A stretch of DNA of 64,000 nucleotides from Planctomycetota bacterium (GCA_020849665.1 JADLFX010000060.1:79917-143916), one strand, 5' to 3'; shown: positions 43,821 through 52,365, counted from the stretch's first letter. Notes: generated from the sequence alone by a model not told the origin. Numbers and translations: made by a program.

Positions 43821-44954
43821 ATGAGCGTGAGCAAGGCGGCCCCCAAGGGTGGTCTGGAAGGCATCGTCGCGGGCGATTCCGCGATCGGGTACCTCGACGG
43901 CGAGAAGGGCGAGCTGCGCTATTGCGGCTACCTGATCAAGGACCTCGCCGACCACTCCAACTTCGTCGAGACGGTCTGGCTGCTCTGGCACCTGGAGCTG
44001 CCCAACAAGGCCCAGCTCGAGGAGTTGCGCACCTCGTTGCTGGCGGAGCGAGCGCTGCCCGGGATCGTCTACGACGTGCTGAAGACGGTGGCCCAGCACC
44101 AGGAGCCGATGGACGCGCTGCGCACCGCGGTGTCGGCGATGTCCGCGGACGACGTGCCGGGCGAGGTGACCGACCGGCGCAGCAACCTGCGGCGTGGCAT
44201 CCGACTCACCGCCAAGTTCCCGACGATCATCGCCGCACACGAGCGCCTGCGGCAGGGCAAGAAGCCGCTCGAGCCCCGCAGCGACCTGAGCCATGCCGGC
44301 AACTTCCTCTACATGCTCACCGGCGAGGTCCCGCATCCGGAGGAGGAGCGGATGTTCGACACCTGCCTGGTGCTGCACGCCGAGCACGGCTTCAACGCGT
44401 CGACCTTCGCCGCGCGGGTCACGGCCGCCACCCTGGCCGATCTCTACGCGGCGATCACCAGCGCGATCGGCACGCTCAAGGGGCCCCTGCACGGCGGCGC
44501 CAACACCGCCGTCATGCAGATGCTGCTGGAGATGGGCAGCGTCGCCAACGTCGAGCCGTACCTGGACCGCATCCTCGCCCGGGGCGGCAAGGTGATGGGC
44601 TTCGGCCATCGCGTGTACAAGGTGATGGACCCGCGCGCGTTGATCCTGAAGGACTTCTCGCAACGCCTGGCCAAGGTCAAGAACGAGCCGCGCTGGTACG
44701 AGATGTCGGCGAAGCTCGAGGCGCTGATGAAGGCGCGCAAGGGCATCGACGTGAACGTCGATTTCTTCTCGGCCTCGACCTACTACTACATGGGGATCCG
44801 GCCCGAGCTCTACACCACGATCTTCGCCCTCAGCCGCATCGCCGGCTGGGTCGCGCACGTCCTGGAGCAGTACGGGAACAACCGCCTGATCCGGCCCGAG
44901 GCCAACTGGATCGGCGCGGCGCCGCGGCCCTACGTCCCCTTGGGCCAGCGCTGA
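43821..44954 (+). CDS. gltA: Citrate synthase (short type)
   Basis: A 377-residue citrate/2-methylcitrate synthase of the short type found in archaea and Gram-positives. Motifs: AIGYLDGEKGELRYCGYLI, LHAEHGFNASTFAARV, GTLKGPLHGGANTAVM (catalytic His region), GKVMGFGHRVYKVMDPRA and DFFSASTYYYMGIRP. It condenses oxaloacetate with acetyl-CoA at the entry to the TCA cycle; a methylcitrate role cannot be excluded. The ATG was chosen before SVSKAAPKGGLEGI. It is followed four bases later by an ApaH-like phosphatase gene. Confidence 0.93.
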   Translation: MSVSKAAPKGGLEGIVAGDSAIGYLDGEKGELRYCGYLIKDLADHSNFVETVWLLWHLELPNKAQLEELRTSLLAERALPGIVYDVLKTVAQHQEPMDALRTAVSAMSADDVPGEVTDRRSNLRRGIRLTAKFPTIIAAHERLRQGKKPLEPRSDLSHAGNFLYMLTGEVPHPEEERMFDTCLVLHAEHGFNASTFAARVTAATLADLYAAITSAIGTLKGPLHGGANTAVMQMLLEMGSVANVEPYLDRILARGGKVMGFGHRVYKVMDPRALILKDFSQRLAKVKNEPRWYEMSAKLEALMKARKGIDVNVDFFSASTYYYMGIRPELYTTIFALSRIAGWVAHVLEQYGNNRLIRPEANWIGAAPRPYVPLGQR

Positions 44955-44958
44955 GCGG

Positions 44959-45591
44959 TTGAGCGGGCGCAGGATCTTCCTCGGCGACATCCAGGGCTGC
45001 CTGGAGCCGCTGCAGCGCCTCCTCGCGGCGGCCGGGTATGTCCGAGGCCGCGATCGCCTCCATCCGGTGGGCGACATGGTCAACAAGGGGCCGGACTCGG
45101 AAGGGGTCCTGCGCCAGCTGATCGATCTCGACGCGGAGCCGGTCCTGGGCAATCACGACCTCTGGTGGCTCGCGCAGGGCCTGCCGGCGGATCCCGCGCT
45201 GCGCGGCTGGCTCGAGCGCCAGCCCATCGCGCGCCTCTTCCCGGACGTCCTGCTGATCCATGCCGGCGTGCACCCGCACTGGTCCGAGGAGCACGTGGTG
45301 GAGCTGCGCGGCGCCGAGATCGAGTTCGCCACCAACGTGCGCTACTGCACCGCCGACGGCGAACGACCGGCCTCCGACTGGCCGCCGCCGCCGCCGCCGT
45401 TCCTGCCCTGGGACGCGTTCTACCACGGCCGCCGGCGCGTGGTGTTCGGGCACTGGGCACGCCGCGGACTCACCCGTACGGACAAGGTGATCGGCCTCGA
45501 CACCGGCTGCGTCTACGGCGGCCGGCTCAGCGCGTGGATCGCCGAGGAGGACCGCCTCGTGCAGGTGCCGGGCCTGGCCCGGCAGTGCTGA
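44959..45591 (+). CDS. ApaH-like calcineurin-type phosphoesterase
   Basis: A 210-residue phosphoesterase of the symmetrical diadenosine-tetraphosphatase type. The metal motifs are present: GDIQGC, GDMVNKGPDS, GNHDLWWL, LIHAGVHP and VFGHWARRG. It is shorter than E. coli ApaH (about 280 residues). The start is TTG, four bases after the citrate synthase stop, so the genes are probably co-transcribed. It likely hydrolyses Ap4A or a related dinucleotide; the substrate is inferred. Confidence 0.85.
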   Translation: MSGRRIFLGDIQGCLEPLQRLLAAAGYVRGRDRLHPVGDMVNKGPDSEGVLRQLIDLDAEPVLGNHDLWWLAQGLPADPALRGWLERQPIARLFPDVLLIHAGVHPHWSEEHVVELRGAEIEFATNVRYCTADGERPASDWPPPPPPFLPWDAFYHGRRRVVFGHWARRGLTRTDKVIGLDTGCVYGGRLSAWIAEEDRLVQVPGLARQC

Positions 45592-45601
45592 GCGTGGCGT
45601 C

Positions 45602-46603
45602 TCAGAGCAGCCCTTCGGCGCGCAGGCTCTCGGCCAGGAGCGGCTGCAGCAGCTCGGCCAGATCGCGGTTGGCATAGCCCACGAACGCCACGCTGGTGCT
45701 GGTGTCGAGCGGCGCGTCGAGCGCCGACCCGTCCGGCGCTGTGACGATGCACCCCGCCTCCTGCGCGCAGAGCGCCGTGCAGAGGTCGTACGGGCGCGCG
45801 CACAGCGAGTGGGTGACGCCAAGGGCGCGGTGCACCAGTGGCCGGGCGTCGAGCACGAAGCGGTCGTGGCCGAAGGCGAGTTCCGCGAGCTGGCCGCCGT
45901 TGCAGATGTACTGGTCGGTGTAGACCTCGCAGCGCGACGGATCCCAGGGTCCCAGCGCACGCTCCAGGAAGCGCTCCTCCAGTCGGGCCGTGCGCTCCTT
46001 GCCGCCGCGGAAGAAGCTCACCACCGAGGCGAAACCGCCGCGCAGCGTCGTGGCGCGCGACGGGCGGGGCTGGATGGCGCTGCGCGTACCGCGCAGCAGG
46101 TCCTCCTCGAGTCCCCGGGCGCCCCCGCCGCGGACCGCCGTGATCCGCCGCACTCGGTGCTGCCGGCTGGTGGGCAGCTCGCTCATCGCCGCGACGCTCA
46201 CGTCGGCGAGCGCGGTGGAGGGCCCGCGCTCGGGCGCGAGCGCCGCCAGGCTCCAGCCCGGCCGCTTGTCGAACATCAGGCCGCGCGTGCCGTCGATCGG
46301 GTCGGCGATCAGCACGAACTCCGGGCCGCTCACCCCCGGCGTCCCGAACACGCGCCCCTCCGGCTCGAGCCCCTCGGCCACCAGCCGGAAGCACTCGTTC
46401 CGACCCCAGCGTTCGCAATACGGCAGCAGCACCTGCTCCGCGTCCAGGTCGAGGGCGAAGATCGCGTCGCCCACCCCGTCGTCGCGGACCGTGGCCGCGT
46501 TGCGCTCGAGTTCGCCGCGGGCGAGCACCGCGCGCAGCCGGTCGCGGATCGCGGTGTGCAGGTCGAGGAGTCGGGCCAGGCGCGCCGCGGGATCAGCGGC
46601 CAC
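45602..46603 (-). CDS. Inositol-monophosphatase-family protein
   Basis: A 333-residue enzyme of the Li-sensitive phosphatase superfamily (IMPase/FBPase/CysQ). The metal motif is clear: FVLIADPIDGTRGLMFDKRPG. The usual second motif WDxAAG is changed (ARPYDLCTALCAQEAG); the Asp is kept. Substrate unknown. The GTG at 46603 overlaps the upstream HEAT-protein gene by 11 bp, suggesting coupling; a longer frame from 46744 reads Arg/Ser/Cys-rich and was rejected. It converges on the ApaH-like gene. Confidence 0.8.
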   Translation of the reverse strand: MAADPAARLARLLDLHTAIRDRLRAVLARGELERNAATVRDDGVGDAIFALDLDAEQVLLPYCERWGRNECFRLVAEGLEPEGRVFGTPGVSGPEFVLIADPIDGTRGLMFDKRPGWSLAALAPERGPSTALADVSVAAMSELPTSRQHRVRRITAVRGGGARGLEEDLLRGTRSAIQPRPSRATTLRGGFASVVSFFRGGKERTARLEERFLERALGPWDPSRCEVYTDQYICNGGQLAELAFGHDRFVLDARPLVHRALGVTHSLCARPYDLCTALCAQEAGCIVTAPDGSALDAPLDTSTSVAFVGYANRDLAELLQPLLAESLRAEGLL

Positions 46604-47330
46604 GCGACTGCAGGTCGGCCTGGACCTGCCTCTGCAGCGTCGCCGGCAGCATGGAGAGGGCCGCGTCCAGGACGCGCGTCGGCAGGTCGTCGCTGAACCG
46701 GGCGAGGAACGGCAAGGCCTGCCGCGGCGCCTTGTCGCCCACATCCGCCAGGAGTTCGGCCAGCGCCTCCTGCACCAGGGGCGAGCGGTCCGCAGCCGCC
46801 ATCTCGGCGAGCAGCAGCGCGGTGCGGATCGCCTCGGTGCCGCCCTCCAGCGATCCGTGCGCGCACTGCAACGCGGCGCGGCGCTGCATCGGATCCATGG
46901 CGCGCGCCATCTGGTTGAGGCGTCGCTGTGCTCCGGGCGAGGCGCACACGCTCGGTCCCAGCGTGCGTGCCAGCCGATCGCTCAGGTCGGTGTCGGCGAT
47001 GCGCGTCAGCCAGTCGACGCAGCGCAGCAGATGCGCCTCGGTGAGCCTGGGTGCAAGTTCCGCCAGCAGGGACACCGCCAGTTCCTTCTCCTCGCGGTAG
47101 CGCGCCAGGTGCATCAGGTGCTCGGCCACGTCGAAGGCCCGGTCGGGGTCCTTCGCGAACCGCGACAGGAAGCGCCGCCGGGCCGCGCCCACGGTGCGGG
47201 GGTTGGTGCCCAGCCAGCGCTCGCGCGAGTGCGACTGCCTTGCCCTGCGCGCCGCCCGCTTCTCGTCCTTGTTCTCGCGCCAGCCCGCGAACAGCGAGGT
47301 CACGAGGGTGGAAGGATCCGCGCGATACAT
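46593..47330 (-). CDS. AlkD-like HEAT-repeat protein (possible DNA alkylation repair)
   Basis: A 245-residue all-helical protein. The middle (REEKELAVSLLAELAPRL, CVDWLTRIADTDLSDRLARTL, MDPMQRRAALQCAHG) resembles the DNA_alkylation_repair (AlkD/PF08713) helices, though Trp residues of the canonical WDLxD element are absent here. AlkD relatives remove alkylated bases; activity here is uncertain. The ATG before YRADPSTLVTSL was chosen; an upstream ATG adds 23 residues. The downstream IMPase-family gene overlaps its 3' end. Confidence 0.55.
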   Translation of the reverse strand: MYRADPSTLVTSLFAGWRENKDEKRAARRARQSHSRERWLGTNPRTVGAARRRFLSRFAKDPDRAFDVAEHLMHLARYREEKELAVSLLAELAPRLTEAHLLRCVDWLTRIADTDLSDRLARTLGPSVCASPGAQRRLNQMARAMDPMQRRAALQCAHGSLEGGTEAIRTALLLAEMAAADRSPLVQEALAELLADVGDKAPRQALPFLARFSDDLPTRVLDAALSMLPATLQRQVQADLQSRGR

Positions 47331-47460
47331 CGCCGGCAAGGTAGCGCGGCGGCCGCGGATTGGAACCGGCACTCCGTCCGGGCGTGACGCCGCCGCCATG
47401 GCGCCAGAGGTGACGACCGCTGCACCGGAACGGCCCGCACGCTAGCCTGGGGGGCCAGGA

Positions 47461-47536
47461 GGGTCCTTAGCTCAATGGTCAGAGCTGCTGGCTCATACCC
47501 GGCTGGTTGCAGGTTCGAGTCCTGCAGGGCCCACCA
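47461..47536 (+). tRNA. tRNA with anticodon CAU (Ile2 or elongator Met)
   Basis: A full cloverleaf including encoded CCA. Acceptor GGGTCCT pairs with AGGGCCC (one G-T pair); D-stem GCTC/GAGC; anticodon stem GCTGG/CCGGC with loop CTCATAC; T-stem GCAGG/CCTGC. The 1-72 G-C pair argues against initiator tRNA. The acceptor and T-arm look more like tRNA-Ile2 (CAU lysidine-modified by TilS) than E. coli elongator Met, so the amino acid is ambiguous. A TAGCCT -10-like hexamer (47443-47448) lies 12 bp upstream of the 5' end. Confidence 0.93.
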
Positions 47537-47569
47537 CTCCACTCCCTGCGCGCCGCGTCCCGGCGGGGC

Positions 47570-48094
47570 TCACTCGCCGGCCTGCGCCGGAGGCGGCAGG
47601 AGGCTCTGGAAGCGCGGGTCCGCGCGCAGGGAGTCCAGATCGCGCTCGCCGGCGAGGGAGCCGCGCAGGTCCGCGTCCATGCCGCAGGCGATGGTCACCT
47701 CGCGCAGCGCCCGCTCGGTGTCGCCCAGGAGCGCGAGATAGCAGCCGAGGTTGTAGTGGCCGATCGGGGCGCGGGGCTGGCGCTCCAGCAGGCGCTCCAT
47801 GCAGGCCACGGCGCCGGGCAGGTCGCCCACGCGCTTGCGACACCAGGCCTCGGTCAGCTCGAGCCACTCCGCGTCGTGCGGGAGCCCGCGCAGGGCGGTC
47901 AGGGCGCCCAGCGCGGCGGCGTGCTCCTGGCGCGCCACCAGGGCGCGGGCCTGCAGGGCGAGGCCGAGCGCCCGTCCGACCGGGTGTTCGAGGAGCGGGC
48001 CGACCCGGGCGAGGGCCTCCGCGGCGCAGCCCAGGTCGATCCATCCCTCGACCTCCACGGCGAGCCGCTGCAGGGAATGGGGGAGCACCGACAC
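47570..48094 (-). CDS. TPR-like protein of unknown function
   Basis: A 174-residue helical protein resembling tetratricopeptide repeats: WIDLGCAAEALARVGPLLEH, ALGALTALRGLPHDAEWLEL, GDLPGAVACMERLLERQPRAPIGHYNLGCYLALLGDTERAL, and a C-terminus ERDLDSLRADPRFQSLL of the type ending many TPR proteins. GTG at 48094 was chosen (another GTG is two codons later). No partner is evident. It sits close downstream of the tRNA on the opposite strand and diverges from the pirin gene. Confidence 0.6.
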   Translation of the reverse strand: MSVLPHSLQRLAVEVEGWIDLGCAAEALARVGPLLEHPVGRALGLALQARALVARQEHAAALGALTALRGLPHDAEWLELTEAWCRKRVGDLPGAVACMERLLERQPRAPIGHYNLGCYLALLGDTERALREVTIACGMDADLRGSLAGERDLDSLRADPRFQSLLPPPAQAGE

Positions 48095-48160
48095 GCCTGG
48101 AGTCTCTGCCCTCCGCGACGGTGGTGCAACCTGCGCGCCTCGGCTGGCATCCTGCCGGTC

Positions 48161-48859
48161 ATGCTCCGCCTGCGACGCTCCGAGGAACGCGGCCACGCCG
48201 ACCACGGCTGGCTGGTCTCCCGTCACACCTTCTCGTTCGCCGACTACCACGACCCCCGGCACATGGGGTTCGGCAGCCTGCGGGTGATCAACGAGGACCG
48301 GGTCGCTCCCGGCAAGGGCTTCCACACCCACGGCCACCGCGACATGGAGATCCTCTCGTACGTGGTGTCCGGGGCCATCGCCCACGAGGACAGCATGGGC
48401 AACGGGTCGACGATCCGCCCCGGCGACGTGCAGCGGATGAGCGCGGGCACCGGTGTGCTGCACAGCGAGTTCAACCCTTCCCCCAGCGAACCGCTGCACT
48501 TCCTGCAGATCTGGATCGTGCCCGAGGCGCGCGGCATCGCCCCGGGCTATGAGCAGAGGCACTTCGCTCCGCAGGAGCGCCGAGGCCGGCTCCGGCTGGT
48601 GGGGTCGCGCGACGGGCGCGATGCCTCCGTCCGTATCCACCAGGACGCGGCCCTCTACGCCAGCCTCCTGGCGCCCGGCGAGGTCGTGACCCACCGGTTC
48701 GCGCCCGGCCGGCAGGGCTGGCTGCAAGTGGTGAAGGGCCGCCTCGACGCGGGTGGGACCGCGCTTGCGGAGGGGGACGGCCTCTCGATCCGCGACGTCG
48801 GCGAGCTGCGCGTCGCCGCGGCCGCGGAGAGCGAGTTCCTGCTCTTCGACCTGGCCTGA
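48161..48859 (+). CDS. Pirin-family bicupin protein
   Basis: A 232-residue cupin of the pirin/YhaK/YhhW family. The N-terminus is RLRRSEERGHADHGWL; the metal-binding cupin motif is intact, with GKGFHTHGHRDMEILSYV giving two His ligands and TGVLHSEFNPS giving His and Glu. E. coli YhhW shows quercetinase activity, but the physiological function of bacterial pirins is unclear. It is divergent from the TPR gene and followed by a strong hairpin at 48866. Confidence 0.9.
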   Translation: MLRLRRSEERGHADHGWLVSRHTFSFADYHDPRHMGFGSLRVINEDRVAPGKGFHTHGHRDMEILSYVVSGAIAHEDSMGNGSTIRPGDVQRMSAGTGVLHSEFNPSPSEPLHFLQIWIVPEARGIAPGYEQRHFAPQERRGRLRLVGSRDGRDASVRIHQDAALYASLLAPGEVVTHRFAPGRQGWLQVVKGRLDAGGTALAEGDGLSIRDVGELRVAAAAESEFLLFDLA

Positions 48860-48865
48860 ACCGGT

Positions 48866-48971
48866 CCGGATCCTGGCCACCAGGATCCGGGGTGCCCCGA
48901 CCGCAAGGGGGTGGCGGGCCGCGCAGCCCCTTGGGATGGGGGTTCCTCGAACGTGGGTGGCCAGGATCGGG
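48866..48971. repeat. 106-bp imperfect palindrome (MITE/REP-like intergenic element)
   Basis: The segment folds on itself about 48918/48919 with 37 Watson-Crick and 3 G-T pairs out of 53; the 16-base ends (CCGGATCCTGGCCACC and its partner at 48956-48971) have one mismatch. Because the two strands read so similarly, translations of both look alike. The left end also forms its own perfect 11-base stem with three-base loop (48866-48890), right after the pirin stop, a possible terminator. Confidence 0.75.
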
Positions 48972-49046
48972 GCCTGGGCGGCAGGGGCGCCGGCGGGCCC
49001 GACCCCGGGATCCGGCCCACGCTCGTGTGCCCCAAGGCCCCGATCC
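48964..49046. repeat. Second inverted repeat adjoining the palindrome
   Basis: GGATCGGGGCC (48964-48974) and its exact reverse complement GGCCCCGATCC (49036-49046) are 61 bp apart, with a small GGGCC/GGCCC hairpin (48995-49018) between them. The right arm ends 26 bp before the cytochrome c start. With the palindrome at 48866-48971 the structured block spans 181 bp. Confidence 0.65.
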
Positions 49047-49072
49047 TCCGCTCTTCGGGACGAGGTCCCCCG

Positions 49073-49507
49073 ATGCATCCGACTCCTCGCGCCCCCCTGC
49101 TCGCCGCCGTGCTCTGCGGAGCGGCGCTCCTCGCCGGTTCCTGCGCCCCCAAGGAGGCGGGCACGCGGGTCCCCGACATCGAGCGCGGCCGCTATCTGGT
49201 GACCCACGTGGGGGTGTGCCACGACTGCCACAGCCCGCGCGGTGCGGACGGCCGCTTCCTCGCGGAGCAGTGGTTGATGGGCGGGCCGCTGCCCTTCGCG
49301 GCCACGGTGCCGATGCCCTGGGCCCCCGTCGCGCCGCGGATCGCGGGTCTTCCGCTGCTGACCGACGAGCAGGCGCTGCACTTCCTGACCAGCGGCGAAC
49401 TGCCGGGTGGCCGCCGCCCGCGCCCGCCGATGCCCACCTACCGCTTCAACCGGGAGGACGCCCGCGACGTGATCGCCTATCTGCGCAACCCTGCTCCGGG
49501 TCAGTAG
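49073..49507 (+). CDS. Lipoprotein mono-haem cytochrome c (144 aa)
   Basis: A 144-residue exported cytochrome c: signal with lipobox (L-A-G-S-C24), haem motif C49-H-D-C52-H53 within ERGRYLVTHVGVCHDCHS, and a candidate distal Met in RPPMPTYRF near the C-terminus. The pattern resembles small cytochromes c of peroxidase, nitrite or oxidase chains; the partner is unknown. It stands alone downstream of the palindromic element. Its stop overlaps the convergent secreted-protein gene by seven bases. Confidence 0.88.
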   Translation: MHPTPRAPLLAAVLCGAALLAGSCAPKEAGTRVPDIERGRYLVTHVGVCHDCHSPRGADGRFLAEQWLMGGPLPFAATVPMPWAPVAPRIAGLPLLTDEQALHFLTSGELPGGRRPRPPMPTYRFNREDARDVIAYLRNPAPGQ

Positions 49508-50466
49508 ACCTTCAGGCGCAGGGCGTTGGTCATCACGAACGGCAGCGCCGCGGTGGAGCTCGCGTCCAGCACGGCGATCTGCGTGGCGAGGTAGGTGCCC
49601 ACGAGGCTGCCGCTCGCCGGAATGCCGAGCTGGAACCAGACATGGCCGGCGGCACCGACGGTGATCACGTTGGCCCGCTGGTTGCCCGTCCCGGTCTTGC
49701 CGACGAAGTTCACCAGGATGTCGGTGTGGAGCGCGCACCCGGTGGGCAGCCCGGGCACGGGTGTGGTCACGAAGTTGGGATTGACGCCGATCAGCAGCGC
49801 GGCGGCGGCGCCGTTGGAGAACCCGGTCCCCTCGATCGAGAAGTCGGCGTTGCCCACCTTCGGCTCGTGGTTGGAGAACGCCGTGCCCAGGGCTCCCTGC
49901 GTCGTGCCGCACGGCTGGCCGTAGTTGGCCACGCTCGCGCCGTCGATCCGGTTGCACAGGATCCGGTACTTCAGCGCCGCCGGTGCCGCGAGCGCGCTCC
50001 AGGTCGTGCCCGATCGCCGCGCGGCCGGGATCGTGGTGCCGCCCGGCTCGTGCGGCACGGTGCTGAAGCCCGGCTCGATCCACACGAGCCAGTACGCGGT
50101 CTGCGCGGCCAGCAGGACCGGGGTGTCGAGGTTGGCGCCCTGCCAGGAGTTGCCCAGCGAGGGCCAGATCCGCCAGGTGCCGCCGCCGAGGCGGGTGCCC
50201 GGCAGGTTGTTCGCATCGCTCCAGACCTCCAGCGTCATCGATCCTGGGGTGATGCTGGTGTTGCCGGTGAAGATCTGCAGCGCGAGCACCGCGACCGGAG
50301 TCGAGGGCGTGACCTGGTAGCCCCATGCGGTCGGTCCGGTGAGGGAGGCCGCGGTGACCGCCGTGCTCACGGTGTTGTTCTGCGCGTTGAGCGAGGCGCA
50401 GGGTGGCGTCTGGGCGGACACGGTTGCGAGGCCGAGGAGGAAGGGGAGGAGCGGGCGGACGCGCAT
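49501..50466 (-). CDS. Secreted protein with shared C-terminal domain (321 aa)
   Basis: A 321-residue secreted protein: signal peptide (LLPFLLGLATVSAQ), a beta-rich region to about 180 (WGYQVTPSTPVAVLALQIF, TAYWLVWIEPG), then a C-terminal domain from about 185 (GCALHTDILVNFVGKTGTGN ... VTVGAAGHVWFQLGIPAS ... ATQIAVLDASSTAALPFVMTNALRLKVY). That C-terminal domain recurs on both M14 peptidases and the 619-residue protein. The N-terminal part is not recognised. Confidence 0.7.
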   Translation of the reverse strand: MRVRPLLPFLLGLATVSAQTPPCASLNAQNNTVSTAVTAASLTGPTAWGYQVTPSTPVAVLALQIFTGNTSITPGSMTLEVWSDANNLPGTRLGGGTWRIWPSLGNSWQGANLDTPVLLAAQTAYWLVWIEPGFSTVPHEPGGTTIPAARRSGTTWSALAAPAALKYRILCNRIDGASVANYGQPCGTTQGALGTAFSNHEPKVGNADFSIEGTGFSNGAAAALLIGVNPNFVTTPVPGLPTGCALHTDILVNFVGKTGTGNQRANVITVGAAGHVWFQLGIPASGSLVGTYLATQIAVLDASSTAALPFVMTNALRLKVY

Positions 50467-50569
50467 GGCAGGTCTCCGGAGGGGGCGGGGTGGCCGGGTG
50501 CGGTGCCACCGGCTGGTGGTGTCCCGGCGGGCGGGATGCTAGCCGGAATCGCGCGGCCCGCGCGGCCGC

Positions 50570-51658
50570 CTACACCTCGTGGCCGCGCGCGGCCACTGGG
50601 ACGATCGTCGCGATCCGGCCCTGTTCCAGGAGCACGGCGTGGTCGGCGAGGTTCACCGTGGGGCACACGTGCCGCGGCACCAGCCGCAGCAGCGTGCCCA
50701 GCGCCGGCACGGGGCCGGAGTCGACCCGCAGCGGCAGGTGCTCCTCGCTGGGGTGCAGGGCCACGAGCCCGGGCCAGTCGGCCACCGTCGCGACAGGATC
50801 GCCGGCCGCGGCGTCCAGGGCCTTCGACCCCGCGTCGCAGGTCGCACGGGTGGGGTCCGGTCTGCTGATCACCCGTGCGAGGACGTGCACGGCAAAGCGG
50901 AAGCCCGTGATCCCGAACTCCTCGCTCGTGGTGTCCCAGTAGACCACCGTGCCCGGCGAGATCCGGTGCGCGTGGCCGCGGAACCCCGGCCAGGCCAGTG
51001 CGCTCGGGAACGAGGGCGTGCCGCTGGTGAGCACTTCGATGCCGGGCATGGCCAGCTCCGCGGCCAGGGCGGTCAGCTCCGCGTAGAGCGGGACGCAGCG
51101 CCGCGCGCGCGCCGTCGGGTCGGCATCGCGCACGTGGCCCTCGTAGAGGTGCAGGCCGCGCAGGGCGCCGCCCGCCGCGCGCGCCACGGCGGCGATCCGG
51201 GCGCGGTCCTCCAGCGGGATCCCGGTGCGCCGGAAGCCCGGGTCGAGGTCGACGAAGATCCCGAGCCGCGGTGCGGCGCCGCGCACCGCCTCGGCGTGCG
51301 CGGGGTCCTCGGAGAGGATCGCGAGGGAGTGGCGCGGGTGGGCCGCCGCGAGCTCGACCACGCGCGCGAGGTTCGCGCCCTGCAGGGGCATCGCCACGAG
51401 CAGGTCGACCGGCGGCGTGGCGCGCTGCAGCAGCACGCTGGCCTCGCGCGTCGTGGCGCACTTGAACCGCCGCACCCCGGCCGCGAGCAGGAGGTCGAGG
51501 ACCGCGGGGACCTTCGCGGTCTTGACGTGCGGGCGCCAGCGGTCGAGGTCGCCACCGACGTGGCTGCGCATCTGCGCGATGTTGTGGCGCACGGCGTCGA
51601 GGTCGATGAGCAGCGCGGGGGTCTGGAGCTGGTCCAGGGCGTGCGGCGGCGCGGTCAC
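50570..51658 (-). CDS. DSD1/D-threonine-aldolase-like PLP enzyme
   Basis: A 362-residue fold-type III PLP enzyme like D-threonine aldolase and eukaryotic D-serine dehydratase (DSD1). The PLP lysine is in RPHVKTAKVP; LHLYEGHVRD, VYWDTTSEEFG and SKALDAAAG follow. The C-terminal HVCPTVNLADHAVL keeps the His/Cys pair that binds a divalent metal in the family. It probably splits or dehydrates a D-beta-hydroxy amino acid. The GTG overlaps the upstream hydrolase stop (GTGA), so the two are coupled. Confidence 0.87.
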   Translation of the reverse strand: MTAPPHALDQLQTPALLIDLDAVRHNIAQMRSHVGGDLDRWRPHVKTAKVPAVLDLLLAAGVRRFKCATTREASVLLQRATPPVDLLVAMPLQGANLARVVELAAAHPRHSLAILSEDPAHAEAVRGAAPRLGIFVDLDPGFRRTGIPLEDRARIAAVARAAGGALRGLHLYEGHVRDADPTARARRCVPLYAELTALAAELAMPGIEVLTSGTPSFPSALAWPGFRGHAHRISPGTVVYWDTTSEEFGITGFRFAVHVLARVISRPDPTRATCDAGSKALDAAAGDPVATVADWPGLVALHPSEEHLPLRVDSGPVPALGTLLRLVPRHVCPTVNLADHAVLLEQGRIATIVPVAARGHEV

Positions 51659-52365
51659 GGGAAGAACTCCTCCACCCGGTCCAGGATCGCCTCGATCTGC
51701 TCGTTCAGGCGGTGGTCGCCACCGGGGACCACCCACAGCTCCTTGCGGCGCGCCGCGAGCCGGGCGTGGAACTCCTCGCTGTGGCGCACGGGCACGGTGG
51801 CGTCGTGTTCCCCGTGCACGACCAGGGTCGGCACGTGGATGCGTTCGGCCAGGGTCTCCTCGCCCAGGGTCGCGGCGTCGTCGAGGACGCGCCGGTGCAG
51901 GCGCACCTCGGTCCACTGGCTCGTCACCACGACATAGTCGGCGTCGCGCGGGTGGGCGGCCATGCGCGGCAGGAAGCCGAATGCGGGGGCGATGAGCACG
52001 ATGCCGTGCACGGCCCCGGGGTGCCGCGCTGCGATCAGGCTGGCGACCAGCCCGCCCAGGGACGAGCCCACCAGCAGGGCGCGGTGCGGGAGCTGCTCCA
52101 GGACCCTGAGCGTCGCGCGCACCAGCTCCGAGATGGTGACGTGGCCCATCGTGCCGCTGGACTCGCCGTGGCCAGGGAAGTCGAAGCGCAGGAACTCCCG
52201 GCCGCGCGCCCTGGCCCGGCGCAGCAGGGCCTCGCTCTTCTCGCCGTGCCGGACGGAGGCCAGGCCGTGCAGGTACACGTAGGCGGGGGCCCGGCCCGGC
52301 AGGCGGTCGGCCACCACGTGGCCCTCGCCGGGCAGGTCGATGCGCTGGAGGAAGCTGTCGCTCAA
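51655..52365 (-). CDS. Alpha/beta hydrolase
   Basis: A 236-residue alpha/beta-hydrolase. The oxyanion loop is YLHGLASVRHGEK; the nucleophile elbow is VGSSLGGLVAS; the acid is in VVHGEHDATVP and the catalytic His in GGDHRLNEQIE. No signal peptide. Start is TTG (MSDSFLQRIDLPG). It is followed by the DSD1-like gene in a GTGA overlap, so the two probably act in one pathway, possibly on an ester or thioester of a D-amino-acid-related compound; that is inference. Confidence 0.86.
   Translation of the reverse strand: MSDSFLQRIDLPGEGHVVADRLPGRAPAYVYLHGLASVRHGEKSEALLRRARARGREFLRFDFPGHGESSGTMGHVTISELVRATLRVLEQLPHRALLVGSSLGGLVASLIAARHPGAVHGIVLIAPAFGFLPRMAAHPRDADYVVVTSQWTEVRLHRRVLDDAATLGEETLAERIHVPTLVVHGEHDATVPVRHSEEFHARLAARRKELWVVPGGDHRLNEQIEAILDRVEEFFP

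Noticed and set aside
45602..46744. A longer inositol-phosphatase frame from 46744
   Set aside because: The extra 47 residues are Arg/Ser/Cys-rich and lie inside the upstream HEAT-protein gene. The GTG at 46603 fits the family better.
48655..49202. Two similar-looking open frames on opposite strands around 48.9 kb
   Set aside because: Their similarity is a product of the DNA palindrome at 48866-48971; neither has protein-like composition or a start with a ribosome site.
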